The notes under the pieces are model-generated. The model searched no databases. It was not told where the DNA came from and was given only the letters and a program-made list of their open reading frames with translations. A stretch of DNA of 64,000 nucleotides from Takakia lepidozioides (lineage: Eukaryota > Streptophyta > Takakiopsida > Takakiales > Takakiaceae): positions 58,838,001-58,902,000 of the forward strand of contig CM060733.1 of the NCBI GenBank assembly GCA_030704615.1. The letters run 5' to 3'. The position numbers were made by a program, and so were the translations under genes. The stretch's first letter is position 1. Every line of letters starts with the position of its first letter. Positions 21,406 through 32,560 of this stretch are shown piece by piece.

Positions 21406-21995
21406 GAGTCATCCCACTTAGTTTAAGGAATTCCTTCGCCAGGCTGATCCGGTCTTGCCTTCACCAACCCCAATCCCGGTTCAGATTCTCAATCACCAAG
21501 TAAGTCTCTACCAAAATCCCCTTCCTTTCATAATATTTTACTCTTCTCCTAGACGTCCCAACTATTGCAGAATTCTATGTGTTAAATCTGATCTCCCTTC
21601 TAGAGGTAAAATTCTGCCCTCAATCGCTAGCCCTTCTGAAATGGGGGTCTTCTCTCTCAACCTGGGATCAGGACCCTTCCCTCATCAAACCCCTATCCCA
21701 CTGAAACTTATCCTCCTCTCTGAGTTTTTCATGGAAATCTCGGAAAGACCTAAACACATCTATTCAACATTAATCCCTTCCTCTAGAATCCACCCTCTCC
21801 CATACCCAGGAATGAACCCACTCCTTCCTTCAACCCTTGTTTTGTCACTCCAGCTCAACCACCCAGTCTCCAAAGCCCCTCTGAACCACCAGTTGATAAC
21901 CTCACCATTACCATCCGACAAAAGAACGAAATTTGCATTCCGCCAAGACAGGCCATCATTTGAGATTAACCCTCTCAGCCTGAAAACCTCTTACA

Positions 21996-22733
21996 ATGCA
22001 GATTAACCTTTCTATGTGGAACATTAGGGGGATAGGATCGGAACAAATGAACTTTAAAAAAATAAAACTTCGAACCTCGCTGGCCCCCCCTCCTTCAAAC
22101 AGAAGCGGTAGTCTTCCTCCAAGAGAACAAGTGCTAGGCAACCAGCTATGGCCCTCAAACGGTGCACTTTGGAATCCATCCTATGAAGGGTCCAAGGGTG
22201 GCACTGCAATCCTCCTTTCACCTTCTCTCAAGCCCTTCATGACAGCCAGTGAAACTTGGATGCCTGGCCGAGTACAATTTTGCTCCCTCCTACTCCAAAG
22301 TGACCCAGACCCCATAGGTTTCATTAACATCTATGCTCCAAACACACCCTCTGAACGCTCTGGTGTATGGCAGCTCATAAATCAAAAGATCTCGGCCCTG
22401 CCGACAACTCATTCCTGGGTGCTGGCAGGTGACTTCAACATGGTGGAAAACGAGTCGGATAGGATAGGCTCAGGTCCTAGTCAGCTCAACCAGGAAGAGA
22501 AAGGTCATTGGGAAGAGCTTCTCCATACTCACAGCCTCTCAGAGATCGTGCACCCGGCCAATAGACGGGGAGGAATCAACCCTTTCTTCACCTGGACAAA
22601 TAACCGTTGCCTTCAAGACCTATGCATGGCAAGACTTGATCGGATTTACATTTCCATGACTATCTCCAATGGTGCCATTCTCCTTCCCCAAGATCCCATA
22701 GCACAGGGATTCGATCATGCGTGTGTCACATGA
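21996..22733 (+). pseudogene. LINE ORF2 endonuclease domain
   Basis: AP-endonuclease-like domain that nicks the target DNA. It reads LSMWNIRGIGSEQMN at the start (the usual WN-x-RG). FINIYAPN, the catalytic-type LAGDFNMVENESDR and a closing LDRIYIS follow. It is open for 245 codons up to a TGA at 22731. An N-terminal part looks slightly shortened where the usual F-x-QE strand (here SLPPREQV) should be. Coding-like sequence continues into RT at 22743. Confidence 0.85.
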
Positions 22734-22742
22734 TTAATCTCT

Positions 22743-23588
22743 ATGCCCAATGCTAGGAAGAAAGGTCGTGGCGTTTACAGGTTCAACTCCAGCCACCTGA
22801 AAATTCATTCTTTTAAGCGCGGGCTGGAGAATGCCTGGAATCAAAATGGCAATGACATTCAATGCCCCATCCAAAAATTTCAGGTAAAACTCTGTGCGGC
22901 TAGCAAGGAAAGCCAAGAACTAAGTAGACAGATAACGGTCGAGCAAAAAAGGAAGATGAAAGCACTTAAAAAATGCCTGGGTATCTGCCAAAAAAAGATT
23001 GAAACCTCTACCTGCGATGACCACACATTCCACACTTACCTAGAAACACGCCAAAACCTGGAAACGTTTCAGATCCAATAAGAACAAAAGCTGCAAATGC
23101 AAGCAGGTATCAACTGGTCGGCCAAGGGGGAAAAAATGTCTAAATATTTCTTTGAAAAGGTCAAGCAGCGTAGATCCCTTCAAAGAATTCAAGACCTTTA
23201 CTTGGACAACTAGGGCTCTAAAACCTCGGATCCAAAGGAGATGTGCAGGTTGACTTTCTGGCATTTCCAAACCCTCTTCCAACAAGACCCTAGAGACCCC
23301 CAATACCATCAAAAGCTACAAGACTGCTTGCAGGTAGTTCCGAACAAGCTGCACCCAGCAGAAGCTCCTTATCTAGATGATGAGTTCACAGCTCTTGAAC
23401 TATAGGATGCGCTGAACAAGATGAGTAACAATAAGGCTCCTGGCATAGATGGCATGACAGTGGAGTTCTATAAAGCTCTATGGGATCATATTGCCTTTGA
23501 CTTCTGTGCCATGGCAAACAAAATAAAAGCCATTGGACACATGCCCCAATCTATGTCCTAAGGAGTCATCTCGTTGTTGTTCAAAAAA
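22743..23588 (+). pseudogene. LINE ORF2, linker and start of RT
   Basis: Reads RRGVYRF-like linker text, then a basic helical stretch. WSAKGEKMSKYFFEKVKQR-like text lies near 23113-23170, and the RT entry around 23400-23470 has MSNNKAPGIDGMTVEFYKAL. Stops at 23079, 23211 and 23403 and others show decay. The frame is cut at 23588 after the codons for LLFKK by the CACTA-like insertion. Confidence 0.75.
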
Positions 23589-23903
23589 CACTACAGCAAA
23601 TGGGGGGGTTTTGCGACGCCAGCCGCGCCCCCACGCCTTGCGTGGCGTTGAGCCCATGACGCCAAGCCCACGGCGCTTTTTTGCGACGCCCCGACGTCGC
23701 AAGGTGGCATGAAGGGGGAAAGATGGCCCTCGTTGCGACGGATTTTTTTTCTTGCGACGCCCCGGCGTCGCAAATCATTTTTTTATTTTTTTATTTTTTT
23801 TATTTTTTTTGGGACGTTGCAACGCCTCGGTGTCGCAAAAGCGTCACTGAGGGTGCCCCAGCACCTCTGCGACGCCAGGGCGTCGCAACAACATCACCAC
23901 AAT

Positions 23904-23937
<34 letters not shown>

Positions 23938-24820
23938 GGACTTTGCGGCCCTCAACTTCACAAAAGCGTCGCTGGGGGTGCCTTGCGCTGGGACGGCCAA
24001 CGCTGCGACGCCAGGGGGTTGCAATGGTGTCACCACAGGGGGTTGCAATGGTGTCACCACATGGGGTTGCAATGATGTTGTAGTCAGTTTAGGTCATCAC
24101 AAGGACGTCGCTTGGGGCGCCTGGCGGGGGGGGGGGGGGGGCAACAACAACGACGACGTTGGGGCTGGTGCTGGGGCTGGGCACTAAGGTTGTGGAGGTT
24201 GCGATTCCCAGGCGTCACAAGAGGGACCCCCTTAGAAAGAACTTGAAGGAAATCTTCATATGTATATATATATATTGCTTTTGTGATATATATAGATGTA
24301 GCGTAGGTGTGTTGGTTAGTCTGTAGTGTCTTAGAAATGTTATAACGTGGAGGTCTTAGGTTCAAGTATGCATTGTATGATATATGTAGAACAATGAACA
24401 TATCGCTGTTAGTCAGAACTGGAGTCAATGAACAAGTTTTTGAAATTCAAATTTTAAATTTAAATTTTCCCGCCTAAATTCAAATGTACCCCCTTAAATT
24501 GCGACGTATGGGCGTCACACTTTGCGACCCCCGAACGGTGCTAATTTTGCAATGCAGAGTAGGTTTTTTTATTAATTTATTAATTTATTAAATAAAATAA
24601 AATTTTTGGCGACGCTCGGGCGTCGCAAATCGCTGTTACGCCTTTTTACGACCCCCATTGGTCGCAAATTTGCGATGTTTTTTTGGCGACGGGCTTGCGA
24701 CGCCCGGGCGTCGCAAATTTGGTTCTTCCCCCCTGCCCGAAAAGGGCTGATTTACGACTCCGCGGCGTGGGTGCGGCGTGGCCCCGACGTCGAACCCCCC
24801 CCCCCCCTTTTCCTGTAGTG
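23589..24820. mobile_element. Non-autonomous CACTA-like DNA transposon
   Basis: 1232 bp, beginning CACTACAGCAAATGGGGG and ending CCCCCTTTTCCTGTAGTG, with AAA on both sides (23586-23588 and 24821-24823). The CACTA ends and the 3-bp duplication define the superfamily. The inside is non-coding, with homopolymer runs (T runs at 23780-23940, G run near 24126). It has many subterminal GCGACGCC / GGCGTCGC motifs near both ends, several as palindromes (for example 24697-24717). A SINE-like piece at about 24295-24400 lies within it. It interrupts LINE ORF2. Confidence 0.9.
24290..24405 (+). repeat. Possible tRNA-derived SINE fragment
   Basis: Has a pol III A-box-like TGGTTAGTCTGTAG and a B-box-like GGTTCAAGTATGC about 50 bp apart, in the CACTA-like element. 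No tail or duplication could be set. Confidence 0.35.
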
Positions 24821-24823
24821 AAA

Positions 24824-25773
24824 GGAGATAGGGCAGTCATTGGAAACTACCGTCCAATCACGCTATTGAATGTGGCCTACAAAATCATCGCCAAAGCTCT
24901 AGCCCTACGCATTCAACCACTCCTCCCCCAACTCATTAGGACGGGGTCAAGCGGGGTTTGTCAAAAGAATGTACATTCTAGACAATATCCTTCTTGCACA
25001 TGAGGCCTCTTCTTATGCCTCCAAGAATGGCCAGGCCCTCTCCCTATGGCTCCTAGACTTTGAAAAGGCCTTCGATAAGGTGGACTGGACTTTCCTCTTG
25101 GCAGTGCTGAGAAAGACCGGGCTCCCACCCAACTTCTGCCATTAGGTAGAAATTCTCCTGCAGGGTTCAACCAGCAGAGTCTTAATGAATGGCCACCTAT
25201 CTAAACCCTTCTCTCTTCATAGATCGGTTCGACAAGGATGCCCTCTGGCCCCCTTTCTCATTTTTGTTTGTGGCAGACCCTCTTCTTGGACTCCAATGCA
25301 TTGGTGTATGGGCTCAGGATCTCCAACCATTTAACGCAGAACACCATGCAGGTGAAGGACTCCATGTTCGTGGATGACACCTTCTTGCTTTTAGATGGCA
25401 ATCCCGTTACCCTGCAGGCTGCCCTTGACACCCTCACGCAATTCTGTGAAGTCTTCGGATTCAGGATCAATTGGTCAAAAACTAAAGCTATCTTGGTAGG
25501 AGATATCTCCCAGTCCACTATTGGAGTTAACCCTACCTAGGGAAATGACATTGGACTGGTTTGGCTCCAGCCAGGGGAGACAACGATACTCCTGGGATAT
25601 GTCTTCGATAAAGATCTAACAGACAGCCAAATGATGGGTCCCATCTTGGCTTTGCTCAAAAAGAAACTATCGCACTGGGGATCCCGCTTCCTTTCCATTA
25701 CGGGAAGAGCTCTTGTAGCAAACCAGGACCTCCTTCAGGCCGGAATTTGGTACTTCGCCTCAACCTGGGGACC
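24824..25773 (+). pseudogene. LINE ORF2, RT palm and thumb
   Basis: Resumes with GDRAVIGNYRPITLLNV and IIAKALALRIQPLLPQLI. LWLLDFEKAFDKVDW-type text follows near 25050-25085, then the catalytic FVDDTFLLLDG at about 25366-25398 and FGFRINWSKTKAI. Frames shift and stops occur (about 25000, 25145, 25540). Reading ends with AGIWYFASTWG near 25770, where AT-rich DNA begins. Later LINE parts were not found. Confidence 0.85.
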
Positions 25774-26539
25774 ATAATTATATTTATCATATCAATCATA
25801 AATATATTTGTACTAAGCATATATGCGTGTAAATGGGACCTTATTTCTGTCTTGTATTCTATTTTTGTGAAAACATTGGGATCCTATTACCATGTTTTGT
25901 GCTCACGCCTCCATTTTCTATGCTCATAGCTCACAAGTGTGCTCACATTCTACCAACCCCCCGTTTTGTTGCTTTCATATTGAGAATGAAATGAATATCA
26001 ACATCCATCCTTACTACAAAAAAAAACAAAACAATGCATAAAATGGAGAATCCTCGGAATAATGTATGAAGTTAATGTTAGAATGTCAAATATGATGAGA
26101 TGGTAGGCTGGTCTCCAACATATTAAATCTTTCTCACCCAATCTTGAGAATAACATGGAACTGAAGGGAGTGTAAGTTCAGTACGGGTGACAATGTTAGA
26201 GATTCTTTAACGTCCAGTGAATTTACTGAGGCTACAGAGAATGAGCATAAACTCTAGTCGGGGTTACAACTCCACTTGGTGTAACCCATATTTAGTCCTG
26301 AGATTTGACTAAGTCCAAATTTGGCTAAGTTTGAAATGAACTAAGAGGAGTTACATAATACATAGGAGTGACACAAACCATAGAAGCGAAAGGTGACAGT
26401 ATCACCTATCATAAATCAAACCTTACACCACATCTCCTTCATTACCATCACTTTATCAATAAGGATATAAGCTATTCATCAGTGTCTAACAATCTCTTGC
26501 ATTCTAAAGTATTAAATAATAGTGAATCCACGTTAAGAC
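25774..26539. other. AT-rich interval without recognisable genes
   Basis: No coding potential was seen. GCTCACG/TGCTCATAGCTCAC text near 25900-25945 faintly recalls the subterminal motifs of the giant MULE and might be a remnant of a related TIR. Confidence 0.4.
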
Positions 26540-26991
26540 CAGTGTTGGGCGGTTATTTGATTTTTTCCATAACCGGCGGTTCTGGTTGCTTCAAATTTAA
26601 GGAAACTATTAACCTGCGGTTAATAGTATGGCTAGATATAACCTACGGTTACGGTTACTTGCAAAAACCTCAAATAACCGGCAGTTTTCAGCGGGTATTG
26701 GGCGGTTCTTTTAAAGGTTTCGGTTATATGAATGCCGGAACTCCGCCGGCTCCTAACTGGACCGGTTACTTCATTTTTTTCACCTCCGTCGGTCATATAT
26801 ATATATATATATTTGAACAGGGGACAATGGCCCTGAAAATTTATTTAATAAAGCGGATTATATAGAAGCGAGGAAAAAATAACCTCACATGAGACACCAT
26901 AAGAATGAAAAAGGAGCTTTGCCCCTATATATAAAACCGGATAGGTAACCGCCGGGTATTAGAGAGAAATTTAAATAACCGCCCAACACTC
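26540..26991. mobile_element. hAT-type MITE
   Basis: 452 bp. The left end reads CAGTGTTGGGCGGTTATTT and the complement of the right end GAGTGTTGGGCGGTTATTT: 19 bp with one mismatch, and inner CGGTTA/TAACCG motifs continue. It is flanked by the 8-bp duplication GTTAAGAC (26532-26539 and 26992-26999), the hAT length. No transposase is present. Confidence 0.93.
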
Positions 26992-27184
26992 GTTAAGACA
27001 AGGTGAGAAAGATTTGACAATGGACTTGCCAGATGAGACCACCTCGCCTAAATCTGACAAAAGTACCATCGGATTATAAGCCCATGTCATACTTTTACAT
27101 TGTTTCTAATGTTTGTTTTGCATAAAATATATTTCCGACCAAAAGTATCTCAGAGGTCGTCACTAGTAGTGCAAAGCAACATGT

Positions 27185-27330
27185 AGCCCTAGTATACATA
27201 CAAGGTTGGGACAACCAAGTTGTAATACCTCCTCAGAAGTGGTTGTGGGTTCAAACCATCGATTGGTGTCACAAGGGTGTCCACATACCTACCAGAAGGT
27301 AGTAGCCCTTTGAGGTCAAGAGACACCATA
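27185..27330 (+). repeat. Possible SINE
   Basis: GGTTGGGACAACCAAGTTG followed about 45 bp later by GTGGGTTCAAACCATCG resembles pol III A and B boxes. Weak; no ends were set. Confidence 0.3.
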
Positions 27331-27447
27331 ATTTACGCTTCCTTGGGGAGGTGTGAGAGAGAGAAAACTCCGGCCGAAGATGCCGTATCTAAGAGCCACT
27401 TGGCCTTGCGGCTACTGGTGGAGGTGTCATATATTATAAATTATTAT

Positions 27448-27612
27448 TACCAGGTTGGTTAATGCACCGAGTGCTTTCCATGCGACTCTGGGTTCTAATC
27501 CTGCTAAGTAGTTGTGTGTGGCATGATCTTCTCCCACTTCCCTCTACCTGTCCCTCCAAGGGACTGGATTGGTCATGGGTGTTTCATCCCTTCAAAAGAA
27601 AAACCAAAAAAA
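27448..27612 (+). repeat. tRNA-derived SINE
   Basis: A-box-like GGTTAATGCACCGAGTGC, B-box GGGTTCTAATCCTGC about 30 bp later, a unique body, and an A-rich tail AAAAGAAAAACCAAAAAAAC. Spacing and order match tRNA-type SINEs. Confidence 0.5.
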
Positions 27613-30543
27613 CTACATATGCTCTTGGGATTAGTACCCTCTATGTAGTTCTCCATGAAGCTGATAAAGTTGGAGGTGCCACAAGTCCGTGTTATATGTA
27701 ACCAACTCCCACTGGGAGCTTTTGTGATGATCTGAAGCTGCTCTTGCATTGGATCTGTTGATGGGGCCTTGGTGTTTGCAAGAGGAAGTTATGATAGTCC
27801 ACAACTAGATCCCAGGCGACTCTATCCTCATAACCAAACTGACCTGGAAAGAACTGATGACAAAGACTGCAGCAACTCTCACCAAGAAAACTCCATCTCT
27901 CATGCTGCATTTGAACAGATGCCCGCTGGAAAGGATCGAAACGCAAATCCATCTTCTAATTTGTCCAGGAATTCGTACCGGTCGGTTAGGGAATGAGATT
28001 GGGTCGATTTTGCAGGCCTCTGGTTTTTAAATTTTGCATCCCCGATGATCGCAGTGTACCACCTGATACATACTTGCATTTGCAGCAGATGGCGATCATG
28101 AGGCTTACGCCTAAATCATCCCCCTTGTTAGGTGAAACCACACTTTTCCGCTAGGCCAGAGTCAGATCGCAATCTTGAAGGACCGACCGACGTTGATAAT
28201 CCTGATGATGGGTTGTAGTCAGCAACTCCTGTTACTCTTTGTTTCGAAGGGAGGAAGTCCCACGTTTGATTCTGCCTTCGACGATAGGATTTTGCGATAT
28301 CATTTCTCTCAATTTGAACTCTTGATTGCACTTTTCATTGGTGGCAGCAGCACATGGTAGAGACCTTCTGGGAAAGTGGGTGGGGCTGCCAGAGATGGCC
28401 TACACTAGCCAAATAGCGGGTGCAGTTTGATTCTGAATATATTTACCTGTACAGATCTTACACACTTCGTTCTTGCACTCAAAATGGCGAATTTCTACCA
28501 GAGCAGGGTATGGACTTACGAAATGGGACAAGAAAACGACTTCAAGACATCAATGATGAAGGAAAGGCTGGCTCAATTTGGGCTGCGAGCTTACAAGGTC
28601 CGACTTGGCAATGCAACACACATTGGGTTTGCTCTAGGACCCCCCGATGGTGAGTCGGTGTGCAGGTCTTTCACTTGGGCGGAGCTTGCTGAGGGTGTGG
28701 AGAGGCTTGCCCCGATATTCCAGTCACGTTTCTTCACTCGAGGTAACAAATCAATTCTCTCAATGTCCTATGACTATTCAAATATGCTTACGGAGACCCT
28801 ACCAAATTGTGTAATGGTAAGGCTACCAGGTTCCTGTTCACATTTTGTCATTCTACCTCGACAAATTGTTGAACTTGAGGCCAGGAAAACCTGCATGGAC
28901 TGCACTTAGTAACGAAGCTGTGATTCAGTTCCCAAGACTATTAAAACTCGTCAACTGTGAGACCATGCTGGAGTTTGTGGGGGTGAAGTCCAACCTCTAT
29001 TCTTTCGTTGAGGTCGAGTAATAAAAACTTGGGGTAGAGTGTGCCTGTTACACGTAATGACTGTTGTTTCTGGAAGTCAATTTTCTGCATTGTCTGATAA
29101 GGTGGCCAATATCCAGGTTCTGTTGTGTCCATAGGTGACAAGTTTGTGAAATCGGCCAGATCGATGTCATGTGCGTTAATGTGGGTGAAAGCAACGAGGT
29201 AAAGTTTATGGTGTTGTAAAGATATGACTGCATTGCATGGTCACCAGGACTTCCATCTTTCTCTGTTCAAGAGGATGCTTCCTGAATTTTTTGGTTTTTA
29301 GAAAGCTGCTTCCAAGAGGGCAAAGGAGTTTTAGTTTTTTCTCAGAAGTCACAAACAGGTCTCTGCTGCTAGCTTGTTCAGTCCATTTGTGAATGAAGTG
29401 TTGGTACTTCACTTCAAACCCTGTGAGCCGCACAAAGTGGGGTCTAAGACTCCACAAAATGAAGTTTGTGAGAATGCTTTTGTTACTAGAACATTTGAGG
29501 ATAAGCCACCATTTTACAAAAACCAACTGTGCTTCTCCAGAATCCCCGTTTTGCCCCTCGGGGCATTATTCTGTGATCCTTTCAATTCAGGTCTCAATGA
29601 CTACCTTCCAGTTTGGGGAGAATGTGTGTGGGTTTTCGCACACGAAGAGCAAACAACATTGCTACTGTTATGGAAAGGAATGATATCTCTGGTTTGCTAT
29701 GAATAAGAAAGGTTTGTAGTTTGTGTCACCAGCATTAGGTTCCAGCATTGTCATAATACCAAATCCAGTCACAGATGTCGGAATTATGCCTAACAAGCAA
29801 AACCATTTCCAGCAATTGAGGGTGCAAAAAGAGAGTGTCAAGGGGAGCTAGCAAGTACCACTTCAATAATACTTGACAGTTAATACACCAGTGCATGTCA
29901 TGTTTTGCCACAGGAATGGAGGGGCCAGAAGTTTTAAGAATATCGGGAGCCACGTTGGGGAGCAATCGAAGCTTTCCAGCTACAGAGGTCAAGAAGATGG
30001 AGTATTCTAGAGCTCCCAACCTTGGCTCTAGTTTTCTCTCACCCATAGCTGTTGAAAACCTACAGGGAAGCCATGGTCACAGAGAATACAGTGATGAGAG
30101 TGGGGTTCCAAGGTTTGGCTATGGGCGCAATGATGGAGTGACAAGGTTGTTGAGAAATGAGCTGCCAAACTGCACCCACATGAAGTATAACGGTAATCTA
30201 TTTGCAAGCCAATCAACCCAATCATCAGTCTATTGGAGAACATTCTGCCCACTTGATTGAGAGGAAAGAGGGGTTGAGCTATATCACCTGTTTAGGTGTT
30301 CTTCGCTGGAGGACTCCATTTCTCACCTGGGACTAATCTGCGGTAGGCTATGTCCTCGAGGGTGCCATCATTTATTGCGAGAGGTCAATGAGGACATCCC
30401 TCTCCATTGACTCCAATGGAACTTCCTCAATTTTGCTTGGGTTGTCCATTGCATTGTTGTAAAATACAACTGAAGCCATGAGTCCTGTAATCATGCATTG
30501 AAATGAACAGTTTTAATCAACCTACTCAAAAACGTTATTCTGT
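27613..30543. other. Interval with one candidate exon, otherwise unassigned
   Basis: No family could be recognised. The best coding-like piece is 28484-28818 (+), which reads MANFYQSRVWTYEMGQ and SFTWAELAEGVERLAP and ends at a plausible donor (ATG-GTAAGG). It may be an upstream exon of the SGS3-like gene or part of an unrelated gene. A leftward frame near 27800-27950 (VAWDLVVDYHNFLL) is also protein-like but unidentified. Confidence 0.3.
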
Positions 30544-30559
30544 CTAAAACAGACTAACG

Positions 30560-31990
30560 ATGCTTGGTATTGGTGCAGATGGAGCAAGGACAGGCATGGG
30601 TGAGGCTTCCAACCCAGGGGAGAACCTGCCCCTGCCTTGGGGCTTTTCTTCCTTACAACATGATCTGGATGTTTCCAGAAATTTCAGGCTTTCTATCTGT
30701 GCAAGAAATGCGCAAGCCTGTATGGAACTAGGAGACAAAAATGAGAGCAGATCCGATGTCAGAGCACAGAGGCATGAGCTTGAGCTTGGGTGGGTGGGAG
30801 AGAAGGGGAAGGGCAGTGAGTTTAGAGGAAGAGAGAACTTGAACTCATTAGACTTCACTTACCATACAGTTGTTGCCGCAGATCCTGCAGCAAGATTGGA
30901 GATAACAGATACAGGGAAAGACAGAGAGGGCGAGGTAATTATGAAGACAGACAAACTTGGTAAGAGATTAAGTGAGGAGAAGAGGGGTGAGGAGACAGTG
31001 GTAGCAAGTCTAACAGGAAAAGTAAGGGGAAGAGAGATTGGACGGGATAATGCAGGCTTGAAAGATAGGACAAAAGTGATGAGGAAGGAGAGAAGAGGCA
31101 AGAGAGAGACCCCCCGAGACCCTGGCAAAGCCCATAAAAGGAAGAGAGCGACAGGTCACGAGAAATTAACAACAGAGAAAACAGAGAAAACAGAGCATAG
31201 GATGCCGAGTGCAAGAAAAGAGCTGGCCAGAACACACTCAAGAAGGGGCAGAAGTCTCCCGAAAGGAGTTGCAGAAAGGAAGATTGCAGATGAGGGTTCA
31301 GGAATGGGGTACAAGGCATTTGATGCAGATGAAGTGGGAGGAGTGGGTAGAAAAAAGGAAACTAGGGAGATTAGGCGTGAGAAGAGAAGTAAGAGGGACA
31401 GGGCAAGGCAGGCAGGTGAAAAAGTGATGGGAGTGAGAACCAGAAGAAGGGACAAGTTTGAAAAATTGTTCGCTACAGGGGAGCTGGGAGAAAAAGGTAA
31501 AAGGGAACTAGGAAACAGAGATATGAGTGGGAAGGGATCAGGAGGCAGAATAGGCAAACCATTGGAGATTGTGGCCAAGTCACCATCTTCACCCTCATTT
31601 GACCCTTCTGGCACATTTCCCTGTCAATTTGGGGATGAGCCTAAGGCTTCAGCAGCACTCTCACCGGAGTTACCTAGAATAAAGCATTCTGGAAGACAAC
31701 AACTGACGGCTACGTGGGTGGAAAATGCCTTTAAAGATGGAGTTTCTGGAAATGGACAGGCCCAGGAAAGAGAGAAGGGACACATTTTATCGGGGATAAA
31801 ATCTCCATGGAGCACAATTAATCTCGGTTCAGAGAGTGGGCATTCAGAAGCTGGGTGTTCCTCCATCACCAAGAAGAGACCAAGGCAAAGAGAGGACAGT
31901 GGGGGCTGTGGTGCAATGTCAGAGTGCGACAATTGTGCTCCGGTGTTGTCATCTATGCCAGATGCTCCTATGAAAGCAGGTTATTACTAA
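30560..31990 (+). CDS. Long Lys/Arg/Glu-rich open frame, unknown function
   Basis: A 476-codon open frame, the longest continuous one outside the retroelement. It encodes a very basic, low-complexity protein rich in K, R, E and G (RRGKRETPRDPGKAHKRKR, REIRREKRSKRDRARQ), with predicted nuclear-localisation-like clusters and no recognised domain. The opposite strand is also largely open because of the purine-rich composition, so openness alone is weak evidence. It lies about 570 bp upstream of the first secure SGS3-like exon and could be its large N-terminal exon, joined by a donor near 31980; that link is unproven. Confidence 0.4.
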   Translation: MLGIGADGARTGMGEASNPGENLPLPWGFSSLQHDLDVSRNFRLSICARNAQACMELGDKNESRSDVRAQRHELELGWVGEKGKGSEFRGRENLNSLDFTYHTVVAADPAARLEITDTGKDREGEVIMKTDKLGKRLSEEKRGEETVVASLTGKVRGREIGRDNAGLKDRTKVMRKERRGKRETPRDPGKAHKRKRATGHEKLTTEKTEKTEHRMPSARKELARTHSRRGRSLPKGVAERKIADEGSGMGYKAFDADEVGGVGRKKETREIRREKRSKRDRARQAGEKVMGVRTRRRDKFEKLFATGELGEKGKRELGNRDMSGKGSGGRIGKPLEIVAKSPSSPSFDPSGTFPCQFGDEPKASAALSPELPRIKHSGRQQLTATWVENAFKDGVSGNGQAQEREKGHILSGIKSPWSTINLGSESGHSEAGCSSITKKRPRQREDSGGCGAMSECDNCAPVLSSMPDAPMKAGYY

Positions 31991-32264
31991 ATCTTTGTAT
32001 AGATGTCTCTAGTTCAGGAACTCATTACTTGTGGTTTGGTTAGTCAGCTTTGCTGGGACTTATTGAATAATCTCTGGACCTTCTGTATAGGCACATTATG
32101 TTGACATGTGTGTCCGACAAACGTTTAGTGAACTAGCAAGAACTTCACACGATCCACAGAATAGAGAGGGAGATGAGATCTGCCTTAATGTCTAATTGTG
32201 TATATCAATGTAATTTGCTCTACGAGAACTTGTATGTCTCAATGCCTTTTCCTCAACCATATCA

Positions 32265-32410
32265 TCTGCAGCCCTCCGTCAGATGGACCTGTGGTTAGGG
32301 CACTGTGGCCTTATTTAGGTGGTGTTGGATTCAAATCCACGGAGGACTGTGCGATGGAACCCATGCCGGTCACCCGATTGCAAAGGTCGCTCTGTATACT
32401 GGTTACTTGA
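32265..32410 (+). repeat. Possible SINE
   Basis: CCTGTGGTTAGGGCACTGTGG and, about 35 bp on, TTGGATTCAAATCCACGG resemble A and B boxes of a tRNA-derived element. No tail or duplication found. Confidence 0.4.
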
Positions 32411-32560
32411 GTACGTGAAATGATTTAGCTGAATGCTTCACCATCTGAGAATCAGGACTATCCCAGTAGAAAACTCCATAGATTCTCTTGGATAGAGGCT
32501 CCATGAGCACAGGGCATCTGGAAAACAAGCACTTGTGGGTCACTCTTCTGTTTTTGGCAG

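Larger units (their letters stand above)
972..25773 (+). mobile_element. L1-type LINE, split by nested elements and 3'-truncated
   Basis: A plant L1-type LINE in three pieces: 972-2196, 20664-23588 and 24824-25773. Removing the giant Mutator-like element and the CACTA-like element leaves about 5.1 kb, a normal L1 size. The order is right: ORF1 with a CCHC knuckle, then an APE-type endonuclease, then RT. Continuity is supported at both insertion points. The left break has the same 10 bp on each side. At the second break the RT reading frame resumes directly after removing the insert and one AAA copy. The RT reading stops near 25773 in AT-rich DNA, and no poly(A) tail was recognised, so the 3' end is truncated or replaced. 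Frameshifts and stops show the copy is dead. Confidence 0.85.

Noticed and set aside
23681-24187. Open frames in the T/G/C-rich block as genes
   Set aside because: They are low-complexity translations of homopolymers and CpG repeats inside a non-autonomous CACTA-like element.
30859-31932. Long leftward open frames opposite the basic 476-codon frame
   Set aside because: They are Leu/Ser/Phe-rich shadows caused by the purine-rich + strand and carry no motif.
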